In this document: positions 60,859 to 64,000 of the stretch, piece after piece
How the letters are laid out: each line of letters begins with the position of its first letter
How positions within the stretch are numbered: the stretch's first letter is position 1
Assembly: GCA_030765045.1 (NCBI GenBank)
Contig: CM060965.1
Location: forward strand, 66,090,787-66,154,786
DNA length: 64,000 bases
Source of the DNA: Tenodera sinensis
Taxonomy: Eukaryota; Arthropoda; Insecta; Mantodea; Mantidae
Reading direction: 5' to 3'
The notes under the pieces: generated by a model
The model's input: the letters and a program-made list of their open reading frames with translations, nothing else
What the model was told of the DNA's origin: nothing
Databases searched by the model: none
Program-made: the position numbers and the translations under genes

Positions 60859-60990
60859 GTGAGAGTAAATATATGCACCTTTTCCTTTCAGCTTTTCCAT
60901 TTTCATTTTTGCTAGCAATTGATAATGTAGTTCTCACTGTAAAATTAATTAGCTGTGATTGAATATCTTTAAATTTTTTGTTGCTGGTAG

Positions 60991-61207
60991 ATAAATGAGA
61001 ATGCACCATTAGACAAAGTATGTCTTTTGGGCTGTGGGGTTCCCACGGGATATGGTGCTGCTTTGAATACCGCCAAGGTGGAATCAGGTTCCAACTGTGC
61101 AATATGGGGCCTAGGAGCTGTTGGTTTGGCTGTGGCTATGGGTTGTCGAGCTGCTGGAGCTAAGAGAATCATCGGAATTGATGTTAATGAAAGCAAATTT
61201 GAAATGG
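60991..61207 (+). CDS. ADH5: Class III alcohol dehydrogenase, exon 5
   Basis: 72 codons plus one base. It carries the third catalytic zinc ligand in LLGCGVPTGYGAALNTA and the Rossmann-fold dinucleotide motif WGLGAVGLAVAMG, then RIIGIDVNESKFEM, where Asp should contact the NAD+ adenosine ribose. Val-Pro at GCGVPTGYG is a small variation from the more usual Ile-Ser. Intron 4 is 132 bp. The donor is ATGG|GTAAGC, phase 1. Confidence 0.95.
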
Positions 61208-61949
61208 GTAAGCTTACAGCATACACAGTCAGTTCATTTCAGTGTATGTGCTTAAGTACAAGTGTGAATTTTTTTAATGGGAAATGGTATAAACAAAAAT
61301 TCTTTTGTGCTGCAACTAGAAATATGTGTGTTTACATTATTATTTGGCTAAGAATATCTGAATATAGACTATAGAGTAACAAAAATATTTTTCCAGAATG
61401 CATTTTTAACCTCAGTGACAGAGAAACAAGAAATGGAGGCAAAGAAAAAAAAGCAGGTATTGTAATCCATTCACTGTAAAAATGGGTCCTAACACATACA
61501 ATATTACAGTACCAGTCTGTGGTTCATGTTTGGTGAACCATAAAGAAATTTGCCCACTTTCTTCTCAATAGCTGCTCAGCATTTATTTTTGGAATTTCAA
61601 GAAACTGCCATTGTTACCTCCCAGTGTTATGTTAACCAGAAGTTATATAACTTTCATTGCATCAGCTCTGAGTATTAAAGAAACACATACCCCTACACTT
61701 GTGCAATTAAATGTACTAATTCAAGAATGGCTGAAGAAATGTTATGAAATATTCTGTTAGCAAAGCTTATATGTTAATTGGATCACTTGAGTAATAGCTT
61801 GGGATCGGAAGGGATATCGCCTGAATCATTGTCCAGAATTAATCAGTTTGTCTACAACTTAGCCACAGAGCATTCACAGGCACACCAGTTGTTTCTGTTA
61901 CTTTAATAACAATACTTAGCAACATTATTAAGGAGGTGCACATGAATGT
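61208..61949. other. ADH5 intron 5, left part, unassigned
   Basis: AT-rich sequence without a recognised feature before the Penelope fragment. Confidence 0.35.
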
Positions 61950-62530
61950 AGAGATCAATAGGAAGAACCCCCATGCCTCATTCAAAGGATGGATAGTTGG
62001 CCAAATAAAGCTTACATACCCTTCTACGTTTCTGTCTTAACAAGATTTCCCGCAAAATTCAACATCAGGACCTTCTTCACGGCTCCTAAGAAGACCCAAC
62101 AATATCTAAGGCCAGTGAAACACCCACTTATTCTCTAGGTCCCAAGAGTACCAGATTCCTTGCAAATCTGGAAAGGTGTGATAGGCCAAGCAGGCCATAC
62201 AATTGAAGAAAGGTGCAAGGAACACCAATGCAATATTAGGCTCCTACAACCAGAAAAATCGTCAGTGGCCAAGTACTATATAGAGTATGTTCATAAAATA
62301 AACTTTGAAGACATCAAAGTTCTAGAACACACGGGAGAATACTGGGACAGATTCATCAAGCAAGCTATTTAATTTAAACTACATCCCCGTAACTACAATA
62401 GAGATTGTAGACTTCAGCTAAGCCCTGCTTAGGCAACAGCCTGGGAGACTTTCCACCACGGCCCACAAGCCCGGATAAATAATTTTGTATTTCATGACAC
62501 TGGCCGTGAAAGCTTACGCAATTTGAACAC
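61950..62530 (+). mobile_element. Decayed Penelope-like 3' fragment
   Basis: 62175-62370 encodes GQAGHTIEERCKEHQCNIRL and VLEHTGEYWDRFIKQAI, the second half of a Penelope GIY-YIG domain. It ends near 62530 with CCACGGCCCACAAGCCCGG and CTGGCCGTGAAAGC, the same terminal blocks as the intact element at 27782. The protein differs strongly from the intact element, so this is another, older Penelope family. Confidence 0.65.
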
Positions 62531-63113
62531 AATAACAGTTCAGCCAGCTTTTAAATATTTTAATTTCAAAACTTAAAATGACTTAATTAATTTTTACAGT
62601 ATTAATTGAAACCTTTTTCTTGTTTCTTTAAGAACTAATCATACATTTATTTGTTTAAATTTAAATTGACGAAAGTTGTTGCATTTTTCCACTTTTTTTG
62701 TTTTGCCTCCCAAAGACTCAAATTTTGTTATGTATAGTGGTATTCTGCCACTCTTGACAACACTGCAAGATATTTTAATTCTTCTAGATGTCATTTTGTT
62801 CCCCATTCATACAAATTTTATAAGAATGAAACATTTCACATAAGCAATGTTGAAAAAATTAGTGTTACATCTAAGCATTTAGTTTGACTCAGTTTGTATG
62901 GATATAGTCCTCAAAGCATCAAGAAGTATTCCACTTACATAATCCATAAATAAAGACTACTAAAATAATATATCTTCAACCAGGTATCTAGGATTCATTG
63001 CACATTTTGTTATATGAATTTAATCATGATTGCCATCTGATTGTTGACTTGGAAAATTGTCATAAAATTATTGTGGTTGCAGGGTAAAACTTAATTGCAT
63101 TTCTTATTTTCAG
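62531..63113. other. ADH5 intron 5, right part, unassigned
   Basis: AT-rich sequence running to the TTTTCAG acceptor at 63113. Confidence 0.35.
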
Positions 63114-63380
63114 CTAAAAAGTTTGGATGCTCAGAATTTGTGAATCCAAAAAAACACGAGAAGCCAATCCAGGAGGTGCTGATAGACATGACTGATGGTG
63201 GTTTGGACTTCACATTTGAGTGTGTGGGAAATGTGCTGACTATGCGACAAGCCTTAGAGTCATGCCATAAGGGCTGGGGAGTATCTGTCATAGTGGGTGT
63301 GGCAGGTGCAGGCAAGGAAATAAGTACTCGTCCATTCCAGCTTGTAACTGGACGGGTCTGGAAAGGCACTGCATTTGGAG
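63114..63380 (+). CDS. ADH5: Class III alcohol dehydrogenase, exon 6
   Basis: The exon continues the split codon of exon 5 (A, then KKFGCSEFVNPKKHEKPIQE). It includes GGLDFTFECVGN, CHKGWGVSVIVGVAGAGKEI and STRPFQLVTGRVWKGTAFGG, all strongly conserved in class III enzymes. The donor GGAG|GTGAGT is in phase 1. The exons in the window give 324 codons; the last 50 or so residues of a ~375-residue protein are missing and must lie beyond 64000. Confidence 0.95.
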
Positions 63381-63421
63381 GTGAGTTGAAAGAAAATGCA
63401 ATGAAATATTGTTTATACATT

Positions 63422-64000
63422 TGAGACAGAATATTAGACCCCAATAGAAAATCGTTCATATAAATGTTTGTTATAAGTGTATAAATATTAGAATTGTTTG
63501 TGTTTTAACAATAAAAACTATTTGCGCGGATGAATACAAAATGGCGGTGTGTCGTATCAAAGCAACGCCAAGAAACAGATTAGTAGCGTCTATGTGTTCA
63601 AGGTGATAAGACGTGTTTTGGTACCATGCGAACATGGAACTTTCACCAAACTTTTATCCAGCATAAATTCTACTAAATTAAAAAAAAAATGTAAAGGTTT
63701 TTAAGTATTTAATATGGTGCTGAGAGTGTAAAATATCGAAGTGTTAATAAATAAATACATTGTGATAAAGAAACATTGATATATGCATTCCACCTGTTAC
63801 CACGACCCTGTAGATAGAAAACGAGTCTCATAGCACAGCCCATTCCGTTAGTTACATTAAAAACCGCATCAAAATGGCTTACCCAACGTGGAGCTCGAAT
63901 TTAGGATGGAATGCAAATTACGGGAATTGAAATCACGATAAACATCAAGTGACCCCATATCGCGTCAAAGGAAAGAAGACGCCATTAGACCATCGTTTGA
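63422..64000 (+). mobile_element. Gypsy-like element, 5' LTR and leader, cut by window edge
   Basis: The LTR at 63422-63871 begins TGAGACAGAATATTAGA and ends in CA. It is a diverged, shorter (450-bp) relative of the LTRs at 32112 and 36586, in opposite orientation. After AAA comes a degenerate primer site (TGGCTTACCCAACGTGG). The leader up to 64000 matches the leader of the other gypsy element (reverse complement of about 36455-36562). The gag should begin right of the window. The element sits in ADH5 intron 6, 41 bp past the splice donor. Confidence 0.75.

Noticed and set aside
61027..61374. A 115-codon open frame as a separate gene
   Set aside because: Its first part is ADH5 exon 5; the rest reads through the GTAAGC donor into intron 5.

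Overview
The window looks like insect (or at least arthropod) nuclear DNA. It has a spliced host gene with GT-AG introns, AT-rich intergenic and intronic sequence, and a dense load of transposable elements typical of insects: Jockey-like and I-like LINEs, Penelope, gypsy, hAT, Tc1/mariner, piggyBac, Helitron and tRNA-derived SINEs. The very large transposon-filled introns would suit a big-genome hemimetabolous insect, but the species cannot be read from this sequence.

Host genes. (1) A class III alcohol dehydrogenase / S-(hydroxymethyl)glutathione dehydrogenase gene (ADH5 family) runs left to right over more than 33 kb. An 8-codon first exon lies at 30375-30398, a 23-kb first intron follows, then five exons between 53549 and 63380; the last exon or exons lie beyond the right edge. 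(2) A THAP-domain gene sits on the same strand inside that first intron (31434-37346). Its second intron carries a young gypsy element. (3) A short basic terminal exon of an unrecognised gene lies at 4410-4609. All else that can be recognised is transposon-derived.

Layout. 1-4.1 kb: a decayed I-like LINE on the minus strand, split by a Helitron, a LINE 3' end and a 44-bp Penelope fragment. 5.1-7.75 kb: a better preserved I-like LINE (RT plus RNase H). 7.8-9.2 kb: piggyBac remnants. 9.3-11.7 kb: a decayed LINE with AP-endonuclease and RT. 12-13.5 kb: a hairpin retroelement, a 48-bp LINE insertion and a hAT remnant with a SINE. 13.6-28.8 kb: a nested stack, with a TIR element holding a Penelope composite (13-bp target duplication), which in turn holds two tandem GC-rich Jockey LINEs with all four ORFs open. 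29.07-29.87 kb: an alternating dimeric tandem repeat just upstream of the ADH5 first exon. 30.4-53.5 kb: ADH5 intron 1 with the THAP gene, gypsy, SINEs, two hAT and two mariner-like remnants. 53.5-64 kb: remaining ADH5 exons with LINE, Penelope and hairpin-element insertions in introns 3 and 5, and the start of another gypsy element 41 bp past the exon 6 splice donor.

The most notable structures are the four-layer nest with three apparently intact autonomous elements, the three copies of one 10-bp target at the Jockey junctions, a hammerhead-like ribozyme core wrapped around the stop/start codons of the Penelope ORF, and a small family of retroelement-like repeats whose 5' ends fold back as inverted copies of their own interior (one with a perfect 71-bp arm).
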